This document shows, piece after piece, positions 1 through 9,191 of a DNA stretch of 64,000 nt (positions are counted from its first letter, which is position 1; each line of letters begins with the position of its first letter). Position numbers and translations under genes: made by a program. Origin of the DNA: Bacteroides sp. (GTDB lineage Bacteria > Bacteroidota > Bacteroidia > Bacteroidales > Muribaculaceae); contig JAMPEM010000007.1 in the NCBI GenBank assembly GCA_023665145.1, positions 1 through 64,000 on the forward strand, given 5' to 3'. The notes below the pieces were generated by a model. The model was given only the letters and a program-made list of their open reading frames with translations, had not been told where the DNA came from and did no database searches.

Positions 1-105
1 ATTGTTAAATTATTGGTAACAGTTAATTTAATGATTTTATGAATGAATCATTTTAGGTTTTATTATTAAACAACCTCTTAAGGTATTCTTACAAACAACC
101 TCTTA
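1..105 (-). repeat. Dispersed intergenic repeat, copy C (two arms)
   Basis: Read on the minus strand, 80 to about 29 gives TTAAGAGGTTGTTTAATAA followed by an AT-rich stretch with TTCATTCATAAAAT. It closely matches copies near 17978, 32214 and 58063. A second arm, TAAGAGGTTGTTTG, sits at 93-105 and contains the thiL stop codon. Copy C may continue beyond the window edge. Function is unknown; no terminator T-tract follows it. Confidence 0.65.
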
Positions 106-1134
106 TTCTTTAAAAGCATTCCAACCTTGAGCTTTAATTGGGAATTCCTGACCATCGGGACAGACAAGAGCACAACCGAGCTCAGGTTTTGTCATATATC
201 CAATCATAGAGACTCCCTTCAGACGCTCTATTTTATCCTTATCTGTTAGAGGCACGGTAAAGACCAATTCATAATCTTCTCCACCATTCATTGCCGCTGT
301 CACAAGATTCATATTAAACTCTTCAGCCATTACAGCCGTTTGGTAATCTATTGGAATTTTCTCTTCATAGATTCTGCAACCTGTATCAGAAGCTTTGCAA
401 AGATGAAGAAGCTCTGACGAAAGTCCGTCACTGACATCCATCATGGATGTGGGATGAATACCATTTTCCCGAAGCATAGCGATGATATCTTTTCGTGCCT
501 CCGGTTTCAATTGACGCTCAAGAATATACTCTTTACCTGAAAAGTCGGGCTGAAATCCTTCTTTCTGCCCGGCAGCAATTTTATTTTCACGTTCAAGCAG
601 TTGCAATCCCATAAAAGCCGCACCTAAGTCACCACTTACACAAATCAAATCAGTGGATTTTGCTCCATTGCGATAGACAATGTCGTCTTTATTAGCCTCA
701 CCGATACATGTAACGCTTATTACGAGTCCTGTCACCGATGCACTTGTGTCACCTCCGACAAGGTCTACCCCATATATTTCACAAGCAAGCCGGATGCCGG
801 AGTATAGTTCCTCAATATGCTCAATAGTAAATCTGGAAGAGATACCAAGACTGACTGTTATTTGCTTGGGAGTACCATTCATTGCATATACGTCGCTGAA
901 GTTGACCACCGCAGCTTTGTAACCGAGATGTTTAAGCGGAACATATCTCAAGTCGAAATGAATACCTTCCAGCAACAAATCGGTAGTGACAAGCACCTCT
1001 TTATTATTGAAATCAAGAACAGCCGCATCATCACCCACACCTTTGACTGTCTGCTGATTGACAAGCGGCAAATTCTTTGTAAGCTTATCTATAAGTCCGA
1101 ATTCACCGAGTTGTGATATTTCTGTTTCTTTCAT
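103..1134 (-). CDS. thiL: Thiamine-monophosphate kinase
   Basis: ATP-dependent phosphorylation of thiamine monophosphate to thiamine diphosphate, the last step of vitamin B1 cofactor synthesis, in the cytosol. The 343-residue protein has the AIR-synthase-like kinase motifs in order: GVGDDAAVL (about 32-40), NFSDVYAMNG (78-87), GGDT (127-130), MDVSDG (232-237) and GEDYEL (285-290). These acidic residues bind Mg-ATP in the family. Length is normal. It lies 113 bp after the purine nucleoside phosphorylase gene on the same strand and may be its last co-transcribed partner. Its stop codon falls inside a TAAGAGGTTGTT repeat arm, an odd junction. Confidence 0.95.
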   Translation of the reverse strand: MKETEISQLGEFGLIDKLTKNLPLVNQQTVKGVGDDAAVLDFNNKEVLVTTDLLLEGIHFDLRYVPLKHLGYKAAVVNFSDVYAMNGTPKQITVSLGISSRFTIEHIEELYSGIRLACEIYGVDLVGGDTSASVTGLVISVTCIGEANKDDIVYRNGAKSTDLICVSGDLGAAFMGLQLLERENKIAAGQKEGFQPDFSGKEYILERQLKPEARKDIIAMLRENGIHPTSMMDVSDGLSSELLHLCKASDTGCRIYEEKIPIDYQTAVMAEEFNMNLVTAAMNGGEDYELVFTVPLTDKDKIERLKGVSMIGYMTKPELGCALVCPDGQEFPIKAQGWNAFKE

Positions 1135-1247
1135 AAGACGTGTTATAATCTTTTCCGTGATTTACCTGTATCTAATAGAGGCGTGATACCGAATTGGTCA
1201 CGCCCCATATATAATAATTTAAAATTATTCAGTATGCTTTATTTTTA

Positions 1248-2072
1248 TCAGAGGCGGGCAAGCATCTCTTTCATGAGCACTGTCATTACGGGCTGGGCTG
1301 TAAGTGCAGCGCGTTGCACCTCTTCGTGACTTGGAGCTTCGGTGATGTCTTTGCCGCCAAGATCAGTGATGACTGAGACACCAAACACTTCCATCTCGGC
1401 ATGATTGGCTACAATTACTTCAGGCACTGTAGACATACCGACTGCATCCCCACCAATTATACGGAAATATTCATATTCAGCAGGAGTCTCAAATGTTGGG
1501 CCGGGAGTTCCGACATAAACACCATGCATTAGTCTGATCTGCTTCTCTTTTGCTATATCTTCTGCAAGTGAAATCAGACGGTGTGAATATGCTTCAGTCA
1601 TTGCAGGAAATCTGACACCAAGCTCTTCAAAATTTTTACCACGAAGTGGATTTTCCGGGAATAGATTGATATGGTCTGTTATAATCATTACATCGCCGAC
1701 GCAGAATTCCTTATTCATACCTCCGGCAGCGTTGCTCACAAATAATGTTTCTACACCAAGTTCTTTCATGACTCTTACGGGGAAGGTGACTTGTTTCATA
1801 TCATATCCCTCATAATAGTGGAAGCGTCCTGACATTGCCATTACATATTTGCCGCCAAGATTTCCGAAAATAAGTTTTCCGCTATGTCCTTCTACTGTTG
1901 AAAGCGGGAAATTAACTATGTCTTTATAAGCGATTTCTTTTACAATCTCCATGTGGTTGACTAAATCACCCAGGCCGGTGCCAAGTATAATTCCTATCTT
2001 TGGAAGATCCACCACTTTAGTCTTGATGTTGGAAGCTGTTTCCTTTATAAGATCAAGCATATTCTTTTCCAT
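1248..2072 (-). CDS. Purine nucleoside phosphorylase
   Basis: Phosphorolysis of purine nucleosides (inosine/guanosine type) to base plus ribose 1-phosphate, for purine salvage. The 274-residue protein has the family phosphate site GTGLGD (31-36), the EGHSG loop (61-65), GRFHYYEG (82-89), NAAGG (114-118), and VGTPGPTFET followed by GGDAVGMSTVPE, the base and ribose pocket. This is the trimeric, low-molecular-mass PNP family. ATG at 2072 is used; ATG at 2060 is a possible alternative. A 148-bp gap separates it from lpxK upstream, so it may have its own promoter, but I see no perfect TAnnTTTG box there. Confidence 0.93.
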   Translation of the reverse strand: MEKNMLDLIKETASNIKTKVVDLPKIGIILGTGLGDLVNHMEIVKEIAYKDIVNFPLSTVEGHSGKLIFGNLGGKYVMAMSGRFHYYEGYDMKQVTFPVRVMKELGVETLFVSNAAGGMNKEFCVGDVMIITDHINLFPENPLRGKNFEELGVRFPAMTEAYSHRLISLAEDIAKEKQIRLMHGVYVGTPGPTFETPAEYEYFRIIGGDAVGMSTVPEVIVANHAEMEVFGVSVITDLGGKDITEAPSHEEVQRAALTAQPVMTVLMKEMLARL

Positions 2073-2220
2073 ATATTTGATTTTTAGGTATTTTTACATT
2101 AATAATCATTTATCCGCGAGCGAAATATGCGTCAAATCCTCTATTGACACATTATTTCATTCCAATCCACTTTTATTAACACTTCGCGACGTCAAAAGTT
2201 TTATAATCTCTTAATGACCG

Positions 2221-3354
2221 CTATATGTCCGCCTCTGAAGCTTCCTCCTCTTCATATCTTTCGGGCGCACCTATTACTACTCTGACATCTTCAATGAAAT
2301 TGCCATCGCCCTTATCTAACACCATATTCACTACTATGGGTAAATAAAATGTAAGCGGTTTGAGGCTCTCAGGGAAATAGGGATTATTTAGCAGACGAAC
2401 AGCATCCTTTTCCGTAGTAATAATCACTTTCCGTTCCCCCTTCATGCTATCAAAACTTTTTTCAATATTCATTAGGTCTTTACGGCTAAAATCATGATGA
2501 TCTGAGAAATGACTAACCTTTACCTTGAAAGGAAATTGTTTGAAATATCTGATGAAGGTACGTGGATGCGCTATACCCGTCAACAAGAGCACAGAATCAC
2601 GTTTACCCAATGAATGGATTGACACATTATATGGCCTATCATCTGCAAATACCGGCTTCAACGATGAGTATTCATATCTTGAAAAATAAAATTTTTGAAA
2701 TGCAAGTAAATCCAAACCGTTTTCCACGAGTCTGCATTCCAGCGGACTTAATTCCTCCGGACACTTTGTGACTATTACCATATCAGCTCTATCTGTGGAG
2801 TGTCTGTTCTCTCTCAATCTCCCCAATGGCAGAAGTTTGTCTTTCCATGTGGGTCTGTTATAATCCACAAGTAATATGGACAGCAATGGTTTTACATATC
2901 TATGCTGAAAAGCATCATCAAGAATGATTAAATTGATTTCGGGATGCAAATCAAGCAGTCGGATAATTCCATCTTTTCGCTTTTCGCATACGGCCACTTG
3001 CACTTTGTGTCCAAACTTCTGATATATCTGATACGACTCATCTCCGATTGAATCGGGAGTACTCTTAGAATTGGCAAGCAGAAAACCGCGTGTTTTACGC
3101 TTATAACCTCTACTCACCACACCTATTCTATATTCAAGAGCCAGCTTGCTTATCAAGTATTCCACGTGGGGGGTTTTTCCGGTACCACCCACCGTTATAT
3201 TCCCGACACTTATTACCGGAATATTAAATTTATACTCTTTTAAGATTTTAAGATCGAAGAGCTTGTTACGCACACTTGTCGCTGCTCCGTAAATCCACGA
3301 TAACGGAGTCAGAGCATACGTCATGAGAGTATCGATAGTATCAAGCTCTTTCAT
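2221..3354 (-). CDS. lpxK: Tetraacyldisaccharide 4'-kinase
   Basis: Phosphorylates the 4' position of the tetraacyldisaccharide 1-phosphate precursor to make lipid IVA, at the inner face of the cytoplasmic membrane. The 377-residue protein has an N-terminal hydrophobic segment and the diagnostic P-loop GNITVGGTGKTP (51-62), followed by VVSRGYKRKTRGF and the LDDAFQHR motif. It starts 5 bp after sppA, so the two are translationally close. The committed lipid A genes lpxD, lpxC and lpxA lie 34 kb away, so lipid A genes are split as usual in Bacteroidales. Confidence 0.95.
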   Translation of the reverse strand: MKELDTIDTLMTYALTPLSWIYGAATSVRNKLFDLKILKEYKFNIPVISVGNITVGGTGKTPHVEYLISKLALEYRIGVVSRGYKRKTRGFLLANSKSTPDSIGDESYQIYQKFGHKVQVAVCEKRKDGIIRLLDLHPEINLIILDDAFQHRYVKPLLSILLVDYNRPTWKDKLLPLGRLRENRHSTDRADMVIVTKCPEELSPLECRLVENGLDLLAFQKFYFSRYEYSSLKPVFADDRPYNVSIHSLGKRDSVLLLTGIAHPRTFIRYFKQFPFKVKVSHFSDHHDFSRKDLMNIEKSFDSMKGERKVIITTEKDAVRLLNNPYFPESLKPLTFYLPIVVNMVLDKGDGNFIEDVRVVIGAPERYEEEEASEADI

Positions 3355-3359
3355 CTTTT

Positions 3360-5144
3360 CTACATAGTTAATTTAAATTCCGGCATTCGGGCTTGTATAT
3401 GTGAGCGTGTCAGTATTTTCGACACCGTCAATATGGTGTACATATCCATTTCCGGATAGTCTGCTTTTAGTTGTTTCACCATAGACATAACATCAGAAGT
3501 CTGCATATAATCCCATATTCCTGGTTCTACTACCGGATATACGCCTACATCATATTTATCACCTAATTTCGCTTTTTTTGCCGCATACTCTACTGCATCT
3601 TGCAACGATCCGATTCTGTCTACAAGCCCGATGGATTTCGCTTTTACTGCATCCCAGACTCGACCTTCTGCTATAACGCGGACTTTCTTCTGCGGGATCT
3701 TTCGTCCGATTGAAACTCGGTCTATAAATTGGTCATACCCTTGTTCTATCCATTTTTGCATTGCGGCCCGCTGTTTCTCATCCACAGGAGCAAACACATT
3801 AGGGAATACAGCTTTAGGATTTGTCCCTACTGTTACTACATTGATGCCAAGTTTGTTCATCAATCCGCTCGCTTCGGGTATAAGACCAAATATACCAATC
3901 GAACCGGTTATCGTCATTGAGTCTGCAAATATATAATCAGCACCGCTTGAAATCCAATAACCTCCCGATGCGGCATAGTCTCCCATTGATACAATATAGG
4001 GTTTCTTCTTTGATTTGAAATATTCAAGTGCCTCCCATATCTGCTCTGTTCCAAATACGGAACCACCCGGGGAATTAACACGAAGCACAAGTGCTTTGAT
4101 GTTATCATTATCAGCAAGTTCAAGGATTTCCGGCACGAGATTTTCATAATTTATGCCGGCAGTGACATTTTCGGCAATCTCCCCTGTAGCGTATAATACA
4201 GCCACCTGATTTTTTGACTGTCGGAATTGTGACAAATCCGTTTGCGATGCCATCAATGAGGTTGAAACATAATTAACATCTTCTGCATCTTTTCCCAAGA
4301 GGTTGCCAAATATATCATCCATTGACCGCTCATAGACTATTCGGTCTACAAGCTTACTTTTAGATGCAAACTCTGCACGACGGAAGGAGATGTTGTCACG
4401 GTTTATAAGTGTGTCAATATTTGAAGCATTGAATCCTCTTGAAGCAGCAATTTCTTGCTTCATCTGTGTCCATATATTTCCATACAGGGTGTCAAGTTGA
4501 GCACGTGCCGGGTCACTCATCGTTTCAAGGATATATGGCTCTACTGCACTTTTAAATGTTCCAACTTTGAAAACTTGGAATGATATTCCAAGTTTATCAA
4601 AAAGCCCTTTAAAGAACATCGCCTGACCATTGATGCCATGCAAATCCACTTGTCCCTGAGGATTTAGAAATACACTGTCGGCTACACTGGCTACATAATA
4701 ATCACCCTGCGCATAACTGTTTCCGTAGGCATATATCTTCTTTCCGGATTTTTTGAAATCCAAAAGGGATAATCTGAGAGCATGCATTGTAGCAGGGGCT
4801 GCCGATGCCCCATTACACTTGATATAAATTGCTTCTATATCAGAATTTTCTTTAGCTTCGCCTATGGCTCTGACCAATGAGCTGAGGGTCTGGTTTCGCT
4901 CGATTTTGCCGGAGAGTAAAATATTAAAATCAAAATCCCGGAGCACTTCTGTCTCTTGGATTTCGCCTTCCAAATTAAGCACCATTACAGATTTCTTTTT
5001 TATCTGTTCGGCGTTTTGGTCAGAAGATGCCAGTTTACCAATTAATGCTAATGTCATTATCACAGCAGCAATACCACACAGGGCAATAGCCAACCATGTT
5101 CCGACAAATGACGAAAGCGTATTTAGAAAAAATTTCTTCAGCAT
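3360..5144 (-). CDS. sppA: Signal peptide peptidase SppA, 67K type
   Basis: Membrane-anchored serine protease of the inner membrane that degrades cleaved signal peptides. The 594-residue protein has one N-terminal membrane segment (about 15-37) and two tandem S49 domains. The family uses a Lys from the first repeat and a Ser from the second. Both are visible: K198 in GTFKSAVEPY and S393 in GDYAASGGYW. Length fits the long (67K) form. It sits between glmM (32 bp upstream) and lpxK (5 bp downstream), in an apparent five-gene envelope operon. Confidence 0.95.
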   Translation of the reverse strand: MLKKFFLNTLSSFVGTWLAIALCGIAAVIMTLALIGKLASSDQNAEQIKKKSVMVLNLEGEIQETEVLRDFDFNILLSGKIERNQTLSSLVRAIGEAKENSDIEAIYIKCNGASAAPATMHALRLSLLDFKKSGKKIYAYGNSYAQGDYYVASVADSVFLNPQGQVDLHGINGQAMFFKGLFDKLGISFQVFKVGTFKSAVEPYILETMSDPARAQLDTLYGNIWTQMKQEIAASRGFNASNIDTLINRDNISFRRAEFASKSKLVDRIVYERSMDDIFGNLLGKDAEDVNYVSTSLMASQTDLSQFRQSKNQVAVLYATGEIAENVTAGINYENLVPEILELADNDNIKALVLRVNSPGGSVFGTEQIWEALEYFKSKKKPYIVSMGDYAASGGYWISSGADYIFADSMTITGSIGIFGLIPEASGLMNKLGINVVTVGTNPKAVFPNVFAPVDEKQRAAMQKWIEQGYDQFIDRVSIGRKIPQKKVRVIAEGRVWDAVKAKSIGLVDRIGSLQDAVEYAAKKAKLGDKYDVGVYPVVEPGIWDYMQTSDVMSMVKQLKADYPEMDMYTILTVSKILTRSHIQARMPEFKLTM

Positions 5145-5176
5145 TTCAATTCTATGATATCAATTTTCAGTCAACA

Positions 5177-6574
5177 TCAATTCCGGGTGATTTTGCCTAC
5201 AATATCCTTTATTTTATCGGCCAATTTATCTGCAGCTTCCATTGTGGCTGCTTCAGAATATATTCTTATAATGGGCTCCGTATTTGATTTGCGTAAATGC
5301 ACCCACGAATCCTCAAAATCTATCTTTACGCCATCTATATCGGTGATTTTTTCATTCTTGAAATGTCCTTTCAAAGCCTCAAGAATGGCATCTACATTAA
5401 TTTCCGGCGTTAATTGTATCTTATTTTTTGCAATCTGATAAGCAGGATACGTTTGCTTTAGCTCGCTTACTTTTTTACCACTCTTTGCAAGAAGAGTTAG
5501 AAATAGAGCCACACCAACAAGAGCATCTCTACCATAATGAAGTTCCGGATAAATGACACCGCCATTTCCCTCACCGCCGATAACTGCGTTTGTTTCCTTC
5601 ATCTTAGATACAACGTTTACCTCTCCAACGGCAGCCGCGTTGTATTCACAGCCACCGTGACGGTTTGTAACATCACGAAGGGCTCGGGAGGAACTTAAAT
5701 TGCTGACTGTATTTCCGGGTGTATGCGACAAAACATAGTCTGCCACCGCTACGAGGGTGTATTCCTCTACAAACATTTCACCATTCTCCATAACGATAGC
5801 CAACCGGTCAACATCCGGATCCACCACGAATCCCACATCGGCTTTGCTATCTCGCATCAGAGAAGATATCTGGGTAAGGTTTTCCGGAATCGGTTCCGGG
5901 GTATGAGCAAAATGGCCTGTAGCCTCACAATTCAGCTCGATAACATTCTTCACGCCCAGTTCACGAAGAAGTTGAGGTATAATGACACCCCCAATAGAAT
6001 TTACGGCATCCACCGCAACCGTAAAATCAGCTTTTTTTATTGCTTCTACATCTACAAGTTTGAGGTCTTTGACCATCTTTATATGACGACGATTATAAGT
6101 ATCGTTCTTAAGCTCCAAACCAAGATTCATTACGTCTGCATACGTATAATCTTTTTCGGCAGCAATTCTGAGTACCTCTTTACCTTCTGCATCGTTAAGG
6201 AATTCCCCTTTTCCATTAAGTAGTTTAAGGGCGTTCCATTGGATAGGATTGTGGCTTGCCGTGATAATAATACCACCATCTGCATTTTCCGATGTAACAG
6301 CTAACTCTGTGGTGGGTGTGGTGGCCATACCTATATTTACTACATCAAACCCCATTGACATAAGAGTACCGACAACAAGTTTCTCCACCATAGGCCCGGA
6401 TATTCTTGCGTCACGTCCCACTACGATTACATCTTTGGCATCTGACGTTTTCCTTCGACGTATAAACTCGGCATAGGCTGATACTATGTTGACAACCTCT
6501 ACACTGCTTAGACCATCATCAGCCTTTCCTCCGATGGTACCTCTTATTCCTGATATTGATTTTATTAATGACAT
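5177..6574 (-). CDS. glmM: Phosphoglucosamine mutase (alpha-D-phosphohexomutase family)
   Basis: Probable interconversion of glucosamine 6-phosphate and glucosamine 1-phosphate for UDP-GlcNAc, hence peptidoglycan and lipid A. The 465-residue protein has the catalytic phosphoserine motif TASHNP (S107), the Mg-binding DPDVDRLA motif, the GGEGNGG sugar loop and the C-terminal phosphate-binding SNTEP motif. Phosphomannomutase/phosphoglucomutase activity cannot be excluded from sequence alone; the envelope gene context favours GlmM. Gaps are 39 bp from the DUF4827 gene and 32 bp to sppA. Confidence 0.85.
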   Translation of the reverse strand: MSLIKSISGIRGTIGGKADDGLSSVEVVNIVSAYAEFIRRRKTSDAKDVIVVGRDARISGPMVEKLVVGTLMSMGFDVVNIGMATTPTTELAVTSENADGGIIITASHNPIQWNALKLLNGKGEFLNDAEGKEVLRIAAEKDYTYADVMNLGLELKNDTYNRRHIKMVKDLKLVDVEAIKKADFTVAVDAVNSIGGVIIPQLLRELGVKNVIELNCEATGHFAHTPEPIPENLTQISSLMRDSKADVGFVVDPDVDRLAIVMENGEMFVEEYTLVAVADYVLSHTPGNTVSNLSSSRALRDVTNRHGGCEYNAAAVGEVNVVSKMKETNAVIGGEGNGGVIYPELHYGRDALVGVALFLTLLAKSGKKVSELKQTYPAYQIAKNKIQLTPEINVDAILEALKGHFKNEKITDIDGVKIDFEDSWVHLRKSNTEPIIRIYSEAATMEAADKLADKIKDIVGKITRN

Positions 6575-6613
6575 GGCTATATACTTTGTTTTGACAGCTA
6601 AATCTACTTTCTA

Positions 6614-7213
6614 TCAATATTCCGCTTTGAAATATTTTACTTTATAGATATATGGAATACACTGGCTCTGATCTGTGGTAAATCCCTGATAGCTTCTCAT
6701 CACCATCTCAACCTCGCAATCATATCCCAAAAATTGAAGAGGGACTTGGATTCCGGTGCCATAGAGTGATGTGCTTTCTATCCTGTAATTTCCAAAAATT
6801 ATACTTGTAGCACCGAGAGAGGTATTCATATCATTTGCATTACCTTCCCATGGTGCGGAAATTCCATCGTAAAGAGCTTTGATGTTTTGTCGCGAGAATC
6901 TGAAATATACCATATCACCCAATTTGGGACGCCGGGTTAAATCGCCGGGATTGATTACCTTAAGATAGAGGTATCCGTCATCATCCATCTTGTAAAACGG
7001 CGCATCTTGACCATGCAACAATACGGAATCTTCCGGGATTGTCAGTTCTATCTTTTGATTGGCCATATACCAATTGGTAGCCTTCTCTTCATCATTGAGA
7101 AGCTCTGAATAGCTTTTTGAATCATCACATGATATAAAGGTGACACTTGAAATCAGCATCAGTGACGCAATTGATAGTCCATGTATTATATTATTGATTC
7201 TCATAATTATCAT
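6614..7213 (-). CDS. DUF4827-type lipoprotein
   Basis: Predicted lipoprotein of 199 residues. The N-terminus has a hydrophobic signal ending in VTFISC, with the likely lipidated Cys at 29. The rest resembles the DUF4827 family of Bacteroidales, thought to be distantly FKBP-like; that link is from memory and unproven here. The region with GDMVYFRFSR suggests a beta-rich domain. It lies between nrnA (18 bp upstream) and glmM (39 bp downstream), an order I associate with other Bacteroidales. ATG at 7213 is used; ATG at 7204 is also possible. Exact function unknown. Confidence 0.8.
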   Translation of the reverse strand: MIIMRINNIIHGLSIASLMLISSVTFISCDDSKSYSELLNDEEKATNWYMANQKIELTIPEDSVLLHGQDAPFYKMDDDGYLYLKVINPGDLTRRPKLGDMVYFRFSRQNIKALYDGISAPWEGNANDMNTSLGATSIIFGNYRIESTSLYGTGIQVPLQFLGYDCEVEMVMRSYQGFTTDQSQCIPYIYKVKYFKAEY

Positions 7214-7231
7214 TGTAAATAAAACTACTTA

Positions 7232-8281
7232 TTAACGCACTCTCTCAGTTGCATTTCTAAGGGCTTCTTTATAATTCGGAAGAACATCAATGAGGAGTTG
7301 GCGACACTGCTCGAGAGAGCCTTCTTTAAATTCACCTCCTGCTGCCATAAGATGCCCACCGCCTCCATAAAGATTTTTGCAAATCTCATTAACCGGAAAA
7401 TCTCCAATGCTTCGTGCCGAGACTTTTATACAGTCAGAGTCCTCTCGAAGAAAGAAACTTGCTATTACGGTATCAATATCAAGAGGTCTGTCTACAATCC
7501 CTTCCGAATCACCTTTGACATAATTAAACCTGTCAAGCTCTTCTGCATTAATTGTCACAATAGCCACTCTCTGATTGCAATGCAATTCCAATTTCTCGGC
7601 CCAAGCATAAGCCTGCAAGCGGAAGCAATCAAGTGTCTTGACACGTAAAGCTTTACGAACTATTCTTGGTTTATCAACTCCCTTATCAAGGAGTTTCATC
7701 AGGACTTCGTATATTTCTGGATTATTGCAATTGACAGTAAAATTTTGGGTATCAGTTATCAATCCGGTGCATAAGGATGTAGCCGAATCCAATCCCATCT
7801 CAGAATAATATCCCAGCGCAGCAATGATACGAAACATCAGTTCACATGTGGATGACATTTCGGGAAAGGAGAAGGTCAAATCACAAAAGAACTCCGGTTC
7901 TACATGATGATCTATCAGCACTTTCTTACAATTGCTTTGAGACACAACATCTCCGAAATCGTCGAGTCTCTTAATGCAATTAAAATCGCAACAAATCATC
8001 AAATCACAGTCATTGACAATCCGAACAGCATAGTCCGGATATTTGGAATATGCCACTATATCCTTATAACCCGGCAAAAAGGAAAGAGAGCGAGGCGGCA
8101 AATCAGGAGATACGACATGTACATCCTTTCCGAGATGGCGCAAAAGATGAGCCATTCCCAATGTACTCCCCACAGCATCACCATCAGGACGCACATGGCA
8201 TGTAAGAACCACACACCGACTTTTGTCCAGCAATTCGTTAAAACGCTTTATTTCAGATTCTTTTAGTATCTTTGTTAGCAT
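7232..8281 (-). CDS. nrnA: DHH-family oligoribonuclease / pAp phosphatase (NrnA-like)
   Basis: Expected to degrade short RNA oligomers and/or dephosphorylate 3'-phosphoadenosine 5'-phosphate in the cytosol. The protein has the DHH metal-site motifs: CHVRPDGDAVGS, CDF, IDHH, and the C-terminal DHHA1 signature GGGGHLMAAGG. I place the start at ATG 8281 (349 residues). The reading frame is open to a TTG at 8296, but a -7 box at 8301-8308 would put the transcript start at about 8294, so ATG 8281 with a very short leader fits better. It heads the leftward operon through lpxK. Confidence 0.88.
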   Translation of the reverse strand: MLTKILKESEIKRFNELLDKSRCVVLTCHVRPDGDAVGSTLGMAHLLRHLGKDVHVVSPDLPPRSLSFLPGYKDIVAYSKYPDYAVRIVNDCDLMICCDFNCIKRLDDFGDVVSQSNCKKVLIDHHVEPEFFCDLTFSFPEMSSTCELMFRIIAALGYYSEMGLDSATSLCTGLITDTQNFTVNCNNPEIYEVLMKLLDKGVDKPRIVRKALRVKTLDCFRLQAYAWAEKLELHCNQRVAIVTINAEELDRFNYVKGDSEGIVDRPLDIDTVIASFFLREDSDCIKVSARSIGDFPVNEICKNLYGGGGHLMAAGGEFKEGSLEQCRQLLIDVLPNYKEALRNATERVR

Positions 8282-8300
8282 TGGTGTTATTTTCAACTGA

Positions 8301-8308
8301 CAAAGATA
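8301..8308 (-). promoter_or_regulatory. Bacteroidota -7 box for nrnA
   Basis: The plus strand reads CAAAGATA, so the minus strand reads TATCTTTG, a perfect TAnnTTTG box. It is 20 bp upstream of the nrnA ATG at 8281 and implies a very short leader. It forms a divergent pair with the mazG promoter 24 bp away. Confidence 0.7.
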
Positions 8309-8331
8309 ATAAGATTCTCAAAATAAATCAC

Positions 8332-8339
8332 TATCTTTG
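8332..8339 (+). promoter_or_regulatory. Bacteroidota -7 box for mazG
   Basis: TATCTTTG on the plus strand, 60 bp before the mazG ATG. It is followed at once by a 9-bp inverted repeat (GCAAAGAAA and TTTCTTTGC, 8339-8360) that would fold at the 5' end of the transcript. Confidence 0.7.
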
Positions 8340-8399
8340 CAAAGAAATTTCTTTCTTTGCTACAATATCTCCTTCATTTTTCTAAAAGATTATTACAAT

Positions 8400-9191
8400 A
8401 TGAGCAATACAAGAGAAAAAAAGCTTGAATCATTTGGCCGATTGCTTGACACTCTTGACACTCTGAGGGTAAAATGCCCTTGGGATGCCAAGCAGACAAA
8501 TGAGTCACTTCGTCCCAATACCATTGAGGAGACTTTTGAACTGTGCGACGCACTGATTAATGATGATGTCCATAACATTAGAAAAGAGCTTGGCGATGTG
8601 CTGCTTCATGTCGCTTTTTATGCAAAAATAGCAGAGGAACAAGGCCGTTTTGATATCGCAGACGTATGTAATGCTCTTACAGACAAATTAATCTTTAGAC
8701 ACCCTCATATTTATGGCGATGTTCAGGCAGATAATGCTGATACTGTAATAAAAAATTGGGAAGAAATAAAACTAAAAGAAAAAGGGGGAAACAAGACGGT
8801 GCTCGCCGGTGTACCTAAAGCTTTACCGGCCATGATTAAAGCCAATAGAATCCAGGAGAAAGCAAGAAATGTGGGGTTCGATTGGGAAACGCCGGAACAA
8901 GTCTGGGATAAGGTTAAAGAGGAGATTGGCGAGGTGGAACAAGAGATTAAATCAGGACATAAAAACGAGCTTGAAGAAGAATTTGGAGATTTACTTTTTG
9001 CCGTCATAAATGCAGCACGCCTTTACGGTGTTGATCCTGAAAATGCCCTCGAGAAAACAAATCGTAAATTCATCCATCGTTTTAATCATATTGAGGCTCG
9101 GGCTGCGGATATTGGGAAATCGCTGAGAGAAATGACTCTTGCTGAAATGGACAAACTTTGGGAAGAAGCCAAAAAAATTCCCGTGAAATGA
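8400..9191 (+). CDS. mazG: Nucleoside triphosphate pyrophosphohydrolase
   Basis: Hydrolyses (d)NTPs to NMP and pyrophosphate, a house-cleaning enzyme. From ATG 8400 the product is 263 residues, the normal length of the two-domain form. Both MazG helical domains show the Mg-binding pattern: EETFELCDAL with ELGDVLLH in the first, and EEIGEVEQE with EEFGDLLFA in the second. The frame is open upstream to 8337, but those residues are not family-like and would cover the promoter. Its stop codon overlaps the topB start (ATGA), so the two genes are translationally coupled. Confidence 0.95.
   Translation: MSNTREKKLESFGRLLDTLDTLRVKCPWDAKQTNESLRPNTIEETFELCDALINDDVHNIRKELGDVLLHVAFYAKIAEEQGRFDIADVCNALTDKLIFRHPHIYGDVQADNADTVIKNWEEIKLKEKGGNKTVLAGVPKALPAMIKANRIQEKARNVGFDWETPEQVWDKVKEEIGEVEQEIKSGHKNELEEEFGDLLFAVINAARLYGVDPENALEKTNRKFIHRFNHIEARAADIGKSLREMTLAEMDKLWEEAKKIPVK

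Noticed and set aside
680..1116. Antisense open frames over thiL and similar frames over other genes
   Set aside because: They lie entirely within well-supported genes in other frames and have no recognisable motifs.
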